Shown: positions 43,891-55,399 of the stretch, in pieces | Numbering within the stretch: the first letter of the stretch is position 1 | Layout: each line of letters begins with the position of its first letter | Source: Astragalus membranaceus | Taxonomy: Eukaryota; Streptophyta; Magnoliopsida; Fabales; Fabaceae | Direction of reading: 5' to 3' | DNA length: 64,000 nt | Assembly (NCBI GenBank): GCA_039519185.1 | Contig: CM076847.1 | Coordinates: 65,919,521 to 65,983,520 of the forward strand | Translations under genes and position numbers: made by a program | Notes under the pieces: generated by a model | Told to the model about the DNA's origin: nothing | Seen by the model: the letters and a program-made list of their open reading frames with translations, nothing else | Database searches by the model: none

Positions 43891-44640
43891 ACCATAAATT
43901 ATTTACTCATTCTTATTTTTCGTTAGTTACGGTTAAGTGAATGAATCCCTCTAGACTTAAATTTATAAATATAAGGAGTGGAATACTCCCCTTTGAACCA
44001 AATACACGTTAGGGCAAAGACATTTAAAATCGGTTATTTTGAATGTTAAAATATTAGTTTTTGTGCAGTGAGAACAAGAATGATGAAGGTAGCGAGAAAG
44101 AAGTGGCAGTTGAAAAGAATGATGTTCGAGCCAAATCAATAAAAAGTATCGTGTCGTTTTTTATTAGTTTTTATTATTGATGTTTTCTAATTGGATGTCG
44201 TTCATTTAATCCAACGACTTGGATATTGCCGTAGAGAATTGCAGCAGATAAATTGTTGTCGAGGATCCGAATGCAGAATACATATAGAGAAAGTGGTATC
44301 AGGGGATCAAGGGCTTTAGGGAATGCTATATGGAAAGGCAGAGGTGTTGAATAGGAGTTAAAAATTTTGGAATGTCTAAAAATCATGGTTGTTTTTTTCA
44401 CACTCACCATGGTGATTGACCACCAATTTATGTCTGTTCATTATTTATTTTCTTATTTATATTTATTTGATAAATTTATAAATTTATTTGATTTTAGAGG
44501 TGATCGGTATTTATGGCGATTTTTTAAATGTTACTTTTATTGTATTTTTTTTATACAGGCTAAAAGTTCATTTAACCTTCAACCAAAAGTTCATTTAACC
44601 AAAGTTTCTTGCTCCTTCTATAGAAAACCTTTGACAAATT
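43891..44640. other. AT-rich intergenic DNA
   Basis: No supported gene. Frames of 78-91 codons on both strands are AT-driven. Confidence 0.5.
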
Positions 44641-44759
44641 AGGCCACGACCCCTCTTCTCGGCCAAGCCATACTCCTCGGTAGGCTACGGTAAGCCAAAT
44701 CTAACTTAGCTTGCCGAGCACTTCTGCTATCCTTATCGAGACTAATCAATTCCTCACCT

Positions 44760-45330
44760 TTCTTCAGGTCCAAACGAACGAAGAACCACTGCGGGACCTC
44801 GAGTGAAACTTGTTTAAGGATGACGTTTTGGTGCCTTCGCCTTCAACTCATCAAGAAAGTGAAGCTGAGCCTGTGGTGACCGAGGAAGAGCTTGCCCGGT
44901 ACTTCCTAAGTTTGGACGCTCCTCGCGCCGTTTACACTCCTACGGATGATGAGTTGCAGGAGGTTGAAGTCACTCTAGCTGGGGAGATCCCAACGGACCA
45001 AGCACAAGTAGCCGAGCTCAGGGCTACCTTTTCAAGCTTCCAGAATCTGCCGAGGTGCCTGATTTGAAGAAGTAAGCCTTTCGGCAGATAACTCTCCAAC
45101 TCGGTGGCATCTCGATCCTCTTTTCCAAAGCAAAGACCAACCATGGGGCGGCTCAAGCCTCTCTAAAGAAGTTGTCAGATTTGCAAGCCCAAAAAGGCGA
45201 CTACAAAACGACTTTCCTATCCTTAGACGGAGAAAAGAATGCCACGTTAGCCGAGAAGGAGAGAATCAGCAAACGTGTCGAGACCATCCAAGAAACCATC
45301 TCCAAGTTATAAACTGAACTGGCTTCCCTT
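44760..45330 (+). pseudogene. fragment of an additional ORF antisense to element C
   Basis: The longest open piece is 44810-45067 (85 codons: acidic, with TEEELARYFLSLDAPRAVYTP and DQAQVAELRATFSSFQ). Further broken reading to about 45310 has coiled-coil character (LEAEKNATLAEKERI-like). It lies downstream of and antisense to the minus-strand pol of element C. Tat-lineage elements are known to carry extra sense or antisense ORFs near the 3' LTR, which fits. I recognise no catalytic domain. Confidence 0.4.
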
Positions 45331-46740
45331 AATCCTCATCGTGTCTTGGCTCACGTTGACCATCAGCTGGGCTTCCCCCCCATTTGGTGAAATAGTCTGT
45401 GGCTACAATGATGAAGCTATGGCTTTTAGAACTATGAGGATATATCTTGCCAATCAAATCCATGGCCCATCCTCTGAATGGTCAAGGCTTGACAATTGGG
45501 TGGAATTCATCAGTTGGTACCCTTTGAATGGGACCATAGAGCTAGCAAGCTTCACACCCCTTGGCGTATTGGAAGCAATCGGCTGTTATGGTTGGCCAGT
45601 AATAGTCATGCTTGTAAATCATCCACTTCATGATAGGTCCTGATCTATGAGAGCCAAATATACCATCATGAACCTGAGCCATGACCTTGTAAGTATCTTT
45701 TCGGCTAAGGCATTGCAAGAGCACCCCCATTGGCACTCTTCTTGTACAACTCCTCACCCACAAGAACATAGTTCAGGGCCCTCAGCTTGATTTTAAAGTT
45801 AGTTCCAGCTGAGGGGTTTTGCAAATAGTCTATTAACATCGTCTTTCCATGAATCGGTTGGGTCTAAGTTAGCAATTATAGTCGAGTCTTGTTGCATAAC
45901 TCGACCGCCATCTCTCTATAACCAGAGGCTTGTTGAGCTAGATCATTTGCATCTAGGTTTTCGTCTCTAGGGATATACATAATGATAGCATCGGCAAACA
46001 ACTTTAACAAGTTATGAGTCGAGGCACGCAGTGTAACATCCCAAACTGCTTTCAGAACTGTCGACTGCCCCCACAAACCAACATGTCTTTGCAACATGCG
46101 TTGTCCTCCCTTACATGCTTTCTAGGAAACTTCCCAGAAAGTCACTCATCCCACAACTACTCCAGTCAAGCACGCTTAACTATGGAGTTCCTATGGGAGG
46201 GGCTCCCGAAAAGATAATGCATCATGTTGGTATAAGTAGTCCAAATCAATTCTTTTAAGTCTTCCTTCAACTGTACAGTCCCATACCTACACAGCCTCAT
46301 GACCCCTCTCATTTTGGTGTGTATTCGGCTCATTCATGTATCCCTTCACCTAGAAGCTACCAGGAGTCGCTCTTTGTCGTGCCAACTTTTGAGCATCGGC
46401 GATCACTTCCCGCCCTCGTCAGCCATAGATGTCACATGTAGTTTCTTCAGTTTGGCATTATAACATTTGAACTCGCCAGTGAGTTGCTTAATTACCAACT
46501 GAGAATCCCCTGTCACTTCAATGTAATCGGCTTTCATGGTAGCTAGAATGTCAAGTCCTAGGATCAAAGCCTCTTACTCGGCTTGATTATTGGAAGCCTG
46601 ATCTTCTAGTTTACACATGAATTTCCACACCTTGCCACAAGGGCTATATAAGACTACCCCAACACATGTGTCGTTCTAAGTGCTCGAGCCATCAGACATT
46701 AGGATCCATGGCTTTAGACCAACGTAGTGTATAGGCCCGG
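45331..46740 (-). pseudogene. element C pol remnant: archaeal-type RNase H and integrase start
   Basis: Reading leftward, 46700-46430 gives a Tat-type second RNase H (DGSS, GVVLYSPCGKVWKF, ASNNQAE*EALILGLDIL, VTGDSQLVIKQLTGEF) with at least two in-frame stops, one beside the catalytic Glu. 46097-45876 gives the RNase H end (IIMYIPRDENLDANDLAQQASGY). 45769-45542 gives the integrase zinc finger (VHDGIFGSHRSG, GCEAC). 45540-45340 reads the start of the integrase core (VP.DELHSIVKPWPF and WAMDLIG-like). Many stops and frameshifts show this is dead. No reverse transcriptase is left between it and the gag-protease part. Confidence 0.8.
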
Positions 46741-46899
46741 ATGGTGGATTGTTTATCTCCACACAAGGGTGTTGGGCGAGGAAATCGGTTTAAAGGCACG
46801 TATGTTAAAGCAAACGCATTTAGTTTGGAGAGTGGCTCTTTGAAAGCCTGCTTGGCTACCAATTGGTTCTAAGGCACTACCGATGGCGGTTTTACTGTT

Positions 46900-47528
46900 C
46901 TAACATCTCTTAACTCTTTGTCGTTCATGACTGTAATGTCAACAGAAGCCACTCCCTGCTCTGTTGTGAGCTTTGCCTCTTTCCTTTTGGGATAGGTTCA
47001 TTGTTGAGGCTAGACAAAGCAGACTGCCTGATGTCTCTATCAACTAATAAACCTTGCCCCCCAAGCAGGAGGTGTTTAGGCTCTGGTTTTGCCTCCCTTA
47101 GTAGAGGTTTTTGCCCCTTGGGATTCTTCATAAACAAGTGGAGTTCTCTCAATTCTTGTGTGAGCCTACCAGGTTTGTGTAATTTTTTAGATGGTTTCCC
47201 TGGCTGGCCCGGTCCTCCTACTTCTAGTCTGTGGTGAAGGTAAGTCCTGCGATCTGATACCTAGGAACCGTCTACATGGGCTTACAATCGGTCAAAACTT
47301 GATTGTCTGACCTTAATAGGGACCTCTTGTTTTGGTACCCACATGTACTTTTTCTTACCCTTCCTCTTATTAGCTCCTAAGAAGGATACCATGTTGATAA
47401 CCATCATTGGGAAAGGGTTGGTGTCAACAGTCATCTCGGCCACACCCTTGCCAGCCAGTTTGAACCATCCCCCCTTGATGGCCTTCTGAATAGCTTTTAT
47501 GAAAACTATACAGTTTGACGTGGCGTGG
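46900..47528 (-). pseudogene. element C gag C-terminus and protease-region remnant
   Basis: From 47528 leftward the minus strand reads HHATSNCIVFIKAIQKAIKGGWFKLAGK, the end of the zinc-knuckle-like region of a Tat-type gag, then VDTNPFP and a basic stretch. The 75-codon frame 47152-46925 follows (HLFMKNPKGQKPLLREAKPEPKHLLL). The sequence is cut at 47528 by element B and continues at 58980, where the missing first half of the knuckle (KYCKW) is found. Confidence 0.75.
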
Positions 47529-47939
47529 TGATGTGGACCGCAAGAGCATCAAGAGAATCTGATTTATTTAAATTAGAATGAAGTTTATTTTATTTTAAGA
47601 GGATTTTATTTTAGTTTATATTGACATTAAAGGATTTTTGGTGTTTGTGTGTATGCACCTTTGGTCATATTTTTAATTTGAGAGGAATTAGCATAAGTGC
47701 TCCCTCTAGGGTTCTTCCTTGAACCATCTTTGGAATCTTATCAAGAGCTTAGGGGTTTTGTGGCGATCCAAACATGAGGATTATCATCTTTCCATGAAAG
47801 ATGTGGCTTCTCTTCACCACATAGATTTATTCATTGTCTTTCCATCTTTTCGATTTTTTTCCCTTTTATTGTCTAGTTATCTCTTTGATTATGGAACGAT
47901 CCGTTATTTTGAGTGAATTAGTAACAATAATTCACATCA
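47529..47939 (+). repeat. 5' LTR of element B (411 bp)
   Basis: Starts TGATGTGGACC and ends ATTCACATCA. The first 130 bases match 58503-58635 almost exactly; the rest is diverged. The right LTR carries GGTATTTAAGG (58675) as a TATA-like box, which this copy lacks because of a deletion. Confidence 0.8.
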
Positions 47940-47941
47940 AG

Positions 47942-47955
47942 TGGTATTCAGAGCT
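47942..47955 (+). other. primer binding site of element B
   Basis: TGGTATTCAGAGCT resembles the common TGGTATCAGAGC site complementary to initiator tRNA-Met, with one inserted T. Confidence 0.8.
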
Positions 47956-49096
47956 ATTACCAAGTCTTATTGTGTTCTTGAATCAACAAAAAAACAAAAC
48001 AAAGTTGAAAAGAAAAATCTGCAGGTTCTCGCACATTTGTTCGACATTCTTTGTTGCTTTGAGTTTTCCTTAATTACTTTTTTTCCTAATCCCATATCTG
48101 GCTCAAGTGTCAAATTGTTCACGATTTAACACCGTAAATCAGCTATTCAATTGGCTAATTAAATTGGAATGTGATTGCGGCTCTTTGACCTAATATTCAA
48201 TTGACTAATTAAATTGGTTTGCTTGTTTTGGAGTAACTCACGAACTATGCTTCTGATCTTCAATTGGCCAATAAATTAGTTTGAGTTATTTTGGAGCAGC
48301 TCACGATTAAAAGCAACATAGTTTGGGTGTCTTTCAGTTATTGGTTTGTTTCTGTGCCTTTCACTTGCGGTTTTTTGATTCAAAAGTTAATTTACAAATT
48401 TGATTTTGAGGTTATTTCTTTCATATATATTCGATTCTCGAAATTCAAAAGCCTAAATTGATGTGAAAAAAAAAAGAATTCAAATATGCAAAAAAAAAAA
48501 ACAAAACTGAAAAAGATAAGTGTCGTAAAAAAAGTGATTCTACACCAAAGAACTTGTAGGAAAAAAAAGAATTCCACAAAAAAAAAAAATTCCAGAATTC
48601 TTCATTTCGATTACATCAATCACTTTGCATCTTTGATGCTGCTATTAGACATTGCAAGTTGATTTTAGTATCTTACCTTCCACATATTTGAACCACTTAG
48701 TCATTTAGTTTTATTTGAGTCGTCTTCTTGTTTAACTATTTGAGTGTGTCTTCCTTTGCTTTTCTTTCTTTTCCGTCTTTTAAATTCCTTAGTTTTGTCT
48801 TCAAAGTTTCTCTTGTCTTCGTTGGCCTCTTGAATGATAACTTTCATGCGTGTTTTGTCACAATTGTGTAGAGGTTTTCCACAAACTTGATTGAGACTTT
48901 TTTGGTTTGTTTTAAGAACTTGAAGAGTTGCATTAGGGAGTGGAAAAAGGCTAGAGTGAACATTAAAGAAAAAGCCATAATTTAGTGACATACACGAGTG
49001 ATACATTTCTTGAGCGTAAACACTTAGTGAGTGGTGATGACTTTTATTTTTGTTATTTTTTTTTATCATTGTGGTACTTGTTAGCTTGTTGGAGTC
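47956..49096 (+). other. leader of element B
   Basis: AT-rich leader with several A-runs (48468-48590) and repeated CAATTGGC.AATTAAATT words. The 159-codon minus frame at 49180-48701 is an AT-rich shadow of the leader and gag start. Confidence 0.6.
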
Positions 49097-49236
49097 ATGA
49101 ATAGTTTGGACTATAAAAAAGAATGTGTTACAAACACACTTAAGAAGTATAAGGTTAGTGATTTGCTCCGGAAGATGCATGAGAGATATGAAGAAAATGT
49201 GAGAGAGAAAGTTAGGAAGTATAAAAAAGAAAGAAG
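49097..49236 (+). CDS. element B gag, N-terminal part (before the CACTA insert)
   Basis: A Lys/Arg/Glu-rich N-terminal segment from the ATG at 49097 to the CACTA insertion point. The last bases AAG (49234-49236) are the target duplication. The phase at the break matches the phase at 56233 on the other side, so the gag frame was open before the CACTA element entered. The frame runs on into the CACTA end to 49351 by chance. Confidence 0.7.
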
Positions 49237-49249
49237 CACTAGTGCAAAA

Positions 49250-49575
49250 AAGGGATTTAAAGTCAGGCGAAAAGGGGATTTAAAGTCAGGCGCTCGCTTG
49301 ACTTTTATTAAGTCGACTTTGTATGTCAGGAGTTTTAAAGTCAAACGATAGCCTGACTTCGTAAGTCTAATTTAATGTCAAGCATTTATTTTGCCTGACT
49401 TCGTAAGTCAGTTTTAAAGTTAGGCATTTATTTCGCCTGACTTCGTAAATCTGTTTTAAAGTCAAGCATTTATTATTGTCTGACTTCGTAAGTAAGATTT
49501 AAAGTCAAACATTTATTCTTGCCTGACTTCGTAAGTAGTTTTAAAGTCAAGCATTATTGCGCCTGACTTTAAAAA
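49250..49575. repeat. left subterminal repeats of the CACTA element
   Basis: About a dozen degenerate copies of TTTAAAGTCA.GC and GCCTGACTTCGTAAGT in alternating orientation, with a spacing near 50 bases. The right-hand set is at 55940-56200. Confidence 0.85.
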
Positions 49576-50088
49576 AAAAAAATCAAATTTTTGGTTTAAT
49601 CTCATATACACCCTGGTTATACGAATTATGTTCTCTTGATAATATTATTAGGAGAATATTTGAAGCACAATAGATAATGGCTCAAGGATAAAAAATAGAT
49701 AATATATGATACAAATAGAAATGGTTCTATAGCATCCTATCACCAAATTACATTATGCATTAAATTCATTAAACCAAAATAATGTGAGAATATCATACAA
49801 AAGCAATACTTGAGTGCAATTCCTACTAAAAAGATTACTAAGTCAACAGCCATAGAATTTTGCAGGCATGCAAGTACTTATACATCAAATGTAATACCAT
49901 ATATTTAGCCTTTGGTGGAGCTGCAAGAATTGCTTGCAACAAGTACATGTCTAAAAGGCTTGTAGGCAGAAAAGAAGTAAAATAAAATAAATAACTAATG
50001 GACATTGACATATATTTAGCCTTTGGTGGAGCTGGAATCAGCTGCCACATATCTTAGTACCACTTAGTACCACTGAGAATGTAGCCCC

Positions 50089-50400
50089 CAAATGCACTCA
50101 TTTGCATGCACGCGTGAGTCCTTGATGGAAGCACCTGCATAAATGTATGATTAAATTGTAAAAAATGTAGAAAAATTTGGGAGAACAATAGAAAAAAATT
50201 CACACTGAATATCCCACCCTGCCCAAAACCCCTCTATTTGCTTTTCATAACAAATGAGTTCATATTTTATAATACATGTACAACTTCACAATATTGATGA
50301 GAATAACATATACCTGGTATTCACGTAGCCAAGGCTCTGATATTTGTAATCCAATGGCCATTTTCTCAAGTTGTAAATTGTGCATGCAAGTTGCAAGAGG
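50089..50400 (-). pseudogene. two exon-like pieces of an unidentified gene
   Basis: The minus strand reads LATCMHNLQLEKMAIGL and QISEPWLREYQ (about 50398-50315), then a GTATAT donor. After an acceptor (ATGCAG near 50138) it continues in phase with VLPSRTHACMQMSAFGGY. Phase agreement across a GT-AG pair suggests real exons. I do not recognise the family. Confidence 0.4.
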
Positions 50401-51255
50401 ATGTAGTTTATACAGCAAACAAACAAGACTGTTAACAACTGAGTGAGTAGAATCATAATCTATTTAGTGTTTAGTGGCATAGGAAACATTTCAAGTTTTC
50501 AATTTTAAACACCCCCAAACCTACTACCCATATGATCTCCAGTTGTACACTGATAGTTAATTTGATCATCTGTGCAACATTATTTAAATCAATTATCAAA
50601 ATGCTGCACTTAAGTATTCACTACTATTTGTAATTTATCTTTTACATGCTCAAAAAGTTATAACTTATAACCAAAGCTACTTAAGAAAATTAACATTTGA
50701 CCCCTAAGGCAGAGAACAACACTAGACAGAGGACAACACCAGTCCTAATAAACATCACTTAAGCAAAATAGACAGAGGACAACACCAGTCTTTGGACAAT
50801 TTATACTTTACCCGAACAAATATGGCGCTAGAAAGCATGTTTTGTGATGCCTAAACCATTGAAGATACTCCTAACATAGTAGCACTATAATAAGCAAAAT
50901 ACAAAGTACCAAGGACAATGTCAGTGCAGTTCAGTAGCTCCCCCTGTTGTCCCAGAACCTCCTCTGCCCCTGTTTCTGCTGCTGGCCATTTTATTTCTGT
51001 TGATGCAGGGTGCTTTAATGCTACATTAAAAAAATATCAAGTTCTTTAACCTTCAGATTAAAAACAAAAAGTTGTAGATTCACGAAAATTCATATACAAT
51101 CATAAATACAATAAGAGGAAAATTAACAAATTAAAAGATGTGGCAAATAAAATTCCATTTTTTAAATATCTCCAAGCTGCCCTTTAACTTCTAAGAAAAA
51201 GGAAATTATCATGTACGGAAACTTAATCAAACATCATCAAATGAACACTAATGTA

Positions 51256-51368
51256 CCTCCCAGTCAAGGACTGTATCCTTAAGTCTTTTCCCACATTTTG
51301 CATCTGAACAACGCCTTGGTGTCTCCTTCAAACCAATAGTTTCTACCTCAAAATCACGAAAGTACCTA
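51256..51368 (-). pseudogene. sirtuin (SRT1/SIRT6-like) zinc-ribbon exon fragment
   Basis: The minus strand reads YFRDFEVETIGLKETPRRC followed by SDAKCGKRLKDTVLDWE. This strongly resembles part of the zinc-binding module of plant SRT1 and animal SIRT6 deacetylases, where YFRD...GLK.T.R.C and LKDT.LDWED are conserved. The second Cys pair (C and C in RRCSDAKC) is present; the first pair would be in the preceding exon. A GGTACATTAG junction follows DWE, consistent with a splice donor (GAG|GTACAT). No NAD-binding Rossmann part was found in the element, so the fragment cannot make a working deacetylase. Confidence 0.75.
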
Positions 51369-51975
51369 GAGAGGTTCGAATCATACAATTAGACTACAAT
51401 TCTTTTAGGATGTAAGATTTTGAAAAACAAGAACGCAGCAGTGTCATGTATAAACATCAACAAAAATACACCTAGACTAAAATCAAATGATTAAAAAATA
51501 ATCAAATCTATAAAATATAACTTTTATTGATGAGATAATGGTAGTTGTCCTTGTTTTGCTGATAAATCTGTAAATATTCATAGTTTTGTGGAAGATATAT
51601 GTTGAATATGCTGTATTAATTAACTCCTATCGGAAAGAAAGCTACTGCAAGATTAGTAAGGAAGTAAATGATGCCTGCATGAAAACCCATTTCATGGTTA
51701 GTAAGGCAAACAATAAATGATAAAACAACTCTTGACAAGGATTCTCAAGAAAATACTGTGGAACGACAACAAGTCTGTAAACGTCTGTTTAAATTAACGA
51801 CTTGAATCAGTTTAAATTAGATTAAGATCTGAATTCCGACCTTATCTTATACTTCATATTTGTACTTCCATTTTCCTAAGCTGTAGCAGATTGGTTAGTA
51901 TTTTCCTAACCAACCAACAAGTGTACTATTTAACAAGCATAACAAGAATAGCAAATGAAGTGATAAGTTACCTCC

Positions 51976-52366
51976 TGATATGCACTAGTCTTATCCTGTA
52001 CTACAAAATTATCATCTTTAGCCCACGAAAGAATTCCCTCTCCCCTAACTGCAAGAATAGAGCTTAATCCCAGACCCAATTCCCCTGCAAAAACAAAAGT
52101 ATCAGTGACCAATTACTTGATTACAAATGCTCACTCACTTATCATCAAACATCAAACATGAATTACAAATATGACAGTGGTACTAGTAGAGAATAACAAT
52201 GAAGCAAGCAAGAACACTTACAAGGATGAATGCCATCGAATCCGTCGAGAGTTTTGTCAGCATGAGACTGAGCCTCAGCAACAAGATGGCGGAAATCAGC
52301 CCCTTTACTTTTTGGTACAACAACATTGATGGTTTTGTTTGAACTTTCAGGGCCGAATCTGAGAGA
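51976..52366 (-). pseudogene. two exons of an unidentified captured gene
   Basis: The minus strand reads VSLRFGPESSNKTINVVVP and KSKGADFRHLVAEAQSHADK, ending DGFDGIHP at a CTT|GTAAGT donor (52226). After a TTTTGCAG acceptor (52087) it continues in phase as ELGLGLSSILAVRGEGILSW and AKDDNFVVQDKTSAYQE to a GAG|GTAAC donor near 51973. The consistent phases and good splice sites indicate real exons. I cannot name the protein. Confidence 0.55.
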
Positions 52367-53280
52367 CACCTCGAAAACTCCTCAAGCCGCAAATTGGCAC
52401 AAAAATTGCACAATCTGTTCGTCACAAAAATTGCACAATCTGTCAAAACAAACCACTATATACAGAATAGCAAAAAGCAAACATTAAACATAAACCAAAA
52501 TAGCAAAAAGCAATTAGCAAACAACTATCTACAAAACTACAAATTCAGTTATCATATACATAGCAGAATTATATTTCCCAATCATTTGCAGAAAATAAAT
52601 GGATGGAAAAAGAAACAAAAAAGTGTCAAATGCTCAAACACAGACAGTGCCCTCAATCAAATTTTCAACCATCCTAAACTTTGTTAGCCAAACAAGTATG
52701 AAGAAACCTTAGCTTCAATCATAAATTAACAATAATAATTTATGACTCGTGTATGGATGGATAATCTTAAGACATAGTTAAGCAATTTGAATTGCTAATG
52801 CAACACCATAGCAAAATAACATACACAGATTTAAGTCACAGAAACTAAGAGAATGAAGGGTTATTTTTCATACCAGTGCTTCCAACAGTTTGACCAGATT
52901 CCCTGCAGAAGGATACCAAATTAATAGAGATCTCTATTTAAGGAAAAGAGCGGCCTCTGCCTCATGTTTCCCATCAAATGATCAATGGCTTTGTCCATAT
53001 TTCTCCTACAAAATCATAAAACCAAGTTAAGGCAGCTGCAGAAACACAAATACAGACAAACTAAAACAGAACACCAGAATTATCAAGTGACACAAGAATT
53101 ATCAGTAAAACAATCCAATTGAAATTTTCTATTCTTTTTTTTAAAACAACTACAAAAGTAATCTTAATAACTTTGCTAGTTAGAGTTCTTACCCTTGATG
53201 CTCTATCTAGCGATTGAACTGAATCAGCCCACGACGTTATGAGCCCCAAAATCAAGAAACAGCCCCTAATCCCTCCACAT

Positions 53281-53521
53281 CTACAAGTTCAGCCACTGAG
53301 TGAATGAATGGTCTCCACATCTGCACCACTGCCAGAGACTTCTGCACCAGCCAAAGTTGGATTTGAAGCGCCCATGGATGTTGTCGGGAATATGGAAGAG
53401 GCCACACCCGAATCCCGAACATCAGAAAGCAAGGTATCCTCCCCATTCAGATAAGAATTCCCTTCACCTGAGTGCAGAGATGTGCCTTTTTCTTTTTCCC
53501 TGGCTAACTTCTCATATCCTT
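53281..53521 (-). pseudogene. CD2BP2/Lin1-like exon, C-terminal part
   Basis: After a TTTTTTCAG acceptor the minus strand reads GYEKLAREKEKGTSLHSGEG, then a Ser/Gly-rich stretch and a stop near 53298. In plant CD2BP2-like proteins an EGYE.LA segment follows the region with WLDN, so this fits as a downstream exon of the pieces at 53985-55001. The assignment rests mainly on order and strand. Confidence 0.45.
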
Positions 53522-53984
53522 CTGAAAAAAGGGATATTATAAAAGGCATAAGCATTAAGCAATTAGTGCACCTATGCAAACAGGTACCATTCTTTTCTTC
53601 TCATAAATCTATACATCAACATCATCATCAATGGAAGGAGAGACAAGAAAAATGTTGAGATAAATTACTGCCAAGGACCAACTTCCCCAAAATCTAAAGC
53701 CTAATTGTGAAGGTCCAAAAATGGTTTTCCTGATATTGAAACACTATAATGATAGGGCAACAGGTTCCATCTCACATCGCGGCCATAATAAAAACACGAG
53801 TGGAACAGAATTATGTCAGCAAAAGATATAGCTGAATAAATTAGTTAGATTAGTCAATTCAACAACCTATTCCATCCTGTTCATGAAGTAACTCATGTTA
53901 CAAAAAACATAAAAGTAAAGATGTGAACAATAGAAGAAAACAGAAATAGAATAAAGGCAATATGTATAATGTATAGTCGATCTC

Positions 53985-54195
53985 CTCTTCATCATTTGTT
54001 GTTGCTGCAGAGCTTAATGCAGCATATCTTGGATCAAATTCAACATTATCGAGCCATGCATCCTGTAAGAGCCTTTGACAATTTAGTAACAGAATCATTA
54101 TCTCTTACATATTCAACAAAATAACCTTCTTCCCTTTCTTTATCTAGGTTAAAAGGTTCAATTTGAATCCCATCGTCAACAAAATTGTCATTTTC
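53985..54195 (-). pseudogene. CD2BP2/Lin1-like exons with EPFNL and WLDN motifs
   Basis: Two pieces on the minus strand. The first (from 54195, after a TTGGCAG acceptor) reads DNFVDDGIQIEPFNLDKERE and EGYF. The second (from 54062, after a CTCTTACAG acceptor) reads DAWLDNVEFDPRYAALSSAA and TTNDEEEID. Human CD2BP2 (U5 snRNP 52K, yeast Lin1) has the same order: I.PFNL..E.EEG.F followed by D.WLDN. The glycine-asparagine link normally between them (DxxGN) appears deleted, and the intervening segment of about 45 bases is too short for a normal plant intron. Confidence 0.6.
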
Positions 54196-54781
54196 CTGCC
54201 AACACACATCAACTATCACTTCCTGCCTATCGTTTACATGGACCCGAGAACAGATGAATATGGAAACAAAATGACTATTAAAATTATTGTGACTTCAGGA
54301 AGGATTCACACTAAGAAAACACCTTCGAACAACAGCCAACAAGCCACAAACTTCACAAGCATACATTTATACTACTAGAATCCATTATAAATACTCCATA
54401 GTACTCTATCCAACAAAAAAGACTATTTTAGACAGAAAAAATATTATCCGTACCAAGCTTTGCAAATTAATGAAACTTTCCAAGTGTTGAAAATTGGAAT
54501 ATACTAACATGTTGTATAAAATAGAGTAAATTTAAATTTCAAAGTGACAGCAGAGTGCAGAAACAGAAAATGAAAATTTCATCAACATCCATACATCACC
54601 TAAGCTGCATTAATTTCATTGACATGAAAAAATTGTACATTGATCAACGTACTAGTCACTCTAGTTTTAATTTTTCAAATAAAAGTACAAGTCACTCAAC
54701 ATAATGATAATTTAACTTCTTTTCTAAGAAACATTATTATCCATCAACATAATAACTCAAGGAGAAATTTAAAAAACAAAC

Positions 54782-55001
54782 CTCATTTGTTACTTCAGCA
54801 GCTGATATGTTGTTTGAGATACCTCGATTGTCTTCACTAAAGAGCTCGGCAGTAATTTGACTCCTGCGTTTCGCCCGCTCTTTGGCAGCAACAACGGGGT
54901 TTGTCAAGTCAGTTGGTTCCTCCTCAACTTTTACTTTGTCCACCACTATTTCAACTCCCGGCTTCACTTTCTTACCCTTTGGAAACCTCACCTTTTTTGC
55001 T
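54782..55001 (-). pseudogene. CD2BP2/Lin1-like exon with KKVRFPKGKK motif
   Basis: A clean 220-bp exon on the minus strand, between a TTTACACAG acceptor (55002-55010) and a GAG|GTTTGT donor (54782/54781). It reads KKVRFPKGKKVKPGVEIVV, then EEEPTDLTNPVVAAKERAKR and SQITAELFSED. The KKVRF-type start and the charged AAKERA.RR..IT.ELF segment resemble the N-terminal region of CD2BP2-like splicing proteins. The frame is fully open, so the copy is either recent or under constraint. Confidence 0.6.
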
Positions 55002-55399
55002 CTGTGTAAATTAATATATTCAAAGCAAGTGTCATAAAAGTTCAATCCCAAAAATTCATTATAACAATCTGGAGCAAAAATCTACACAAGAGGACACGCA
55101 TACAACGCATGGCATCTAGTGGGAAGTGGGAACACTAAAAGAGCATCATAGATCCTATTACTGCAATAGAAAGCATACAACTTCTTAAAGAGTATGTATA
55201 ACAAGCATTATTATGGGTTATAGTAAGGTCTCTTCAAATAATGCGGCGTTTAGGGGCTATAAATTTGAACTTGGTGGTAACCCACTCGCTAATAATCCCA
55301 AAATCAAAAGAACAAAACAGCTAGTATCTAATAACTCGTGTCAAAAAATGAGCGCTAAAAATTAATGAAAAAATTCAATGGTAATGAATCGGATTAGGG

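Noticed and set aside
48701..49180. 159-codon minus frame
   Set aside because: Lies over the AT-rich leader and gag start of element B; Lys/Asn/Ser-biased with no domain.
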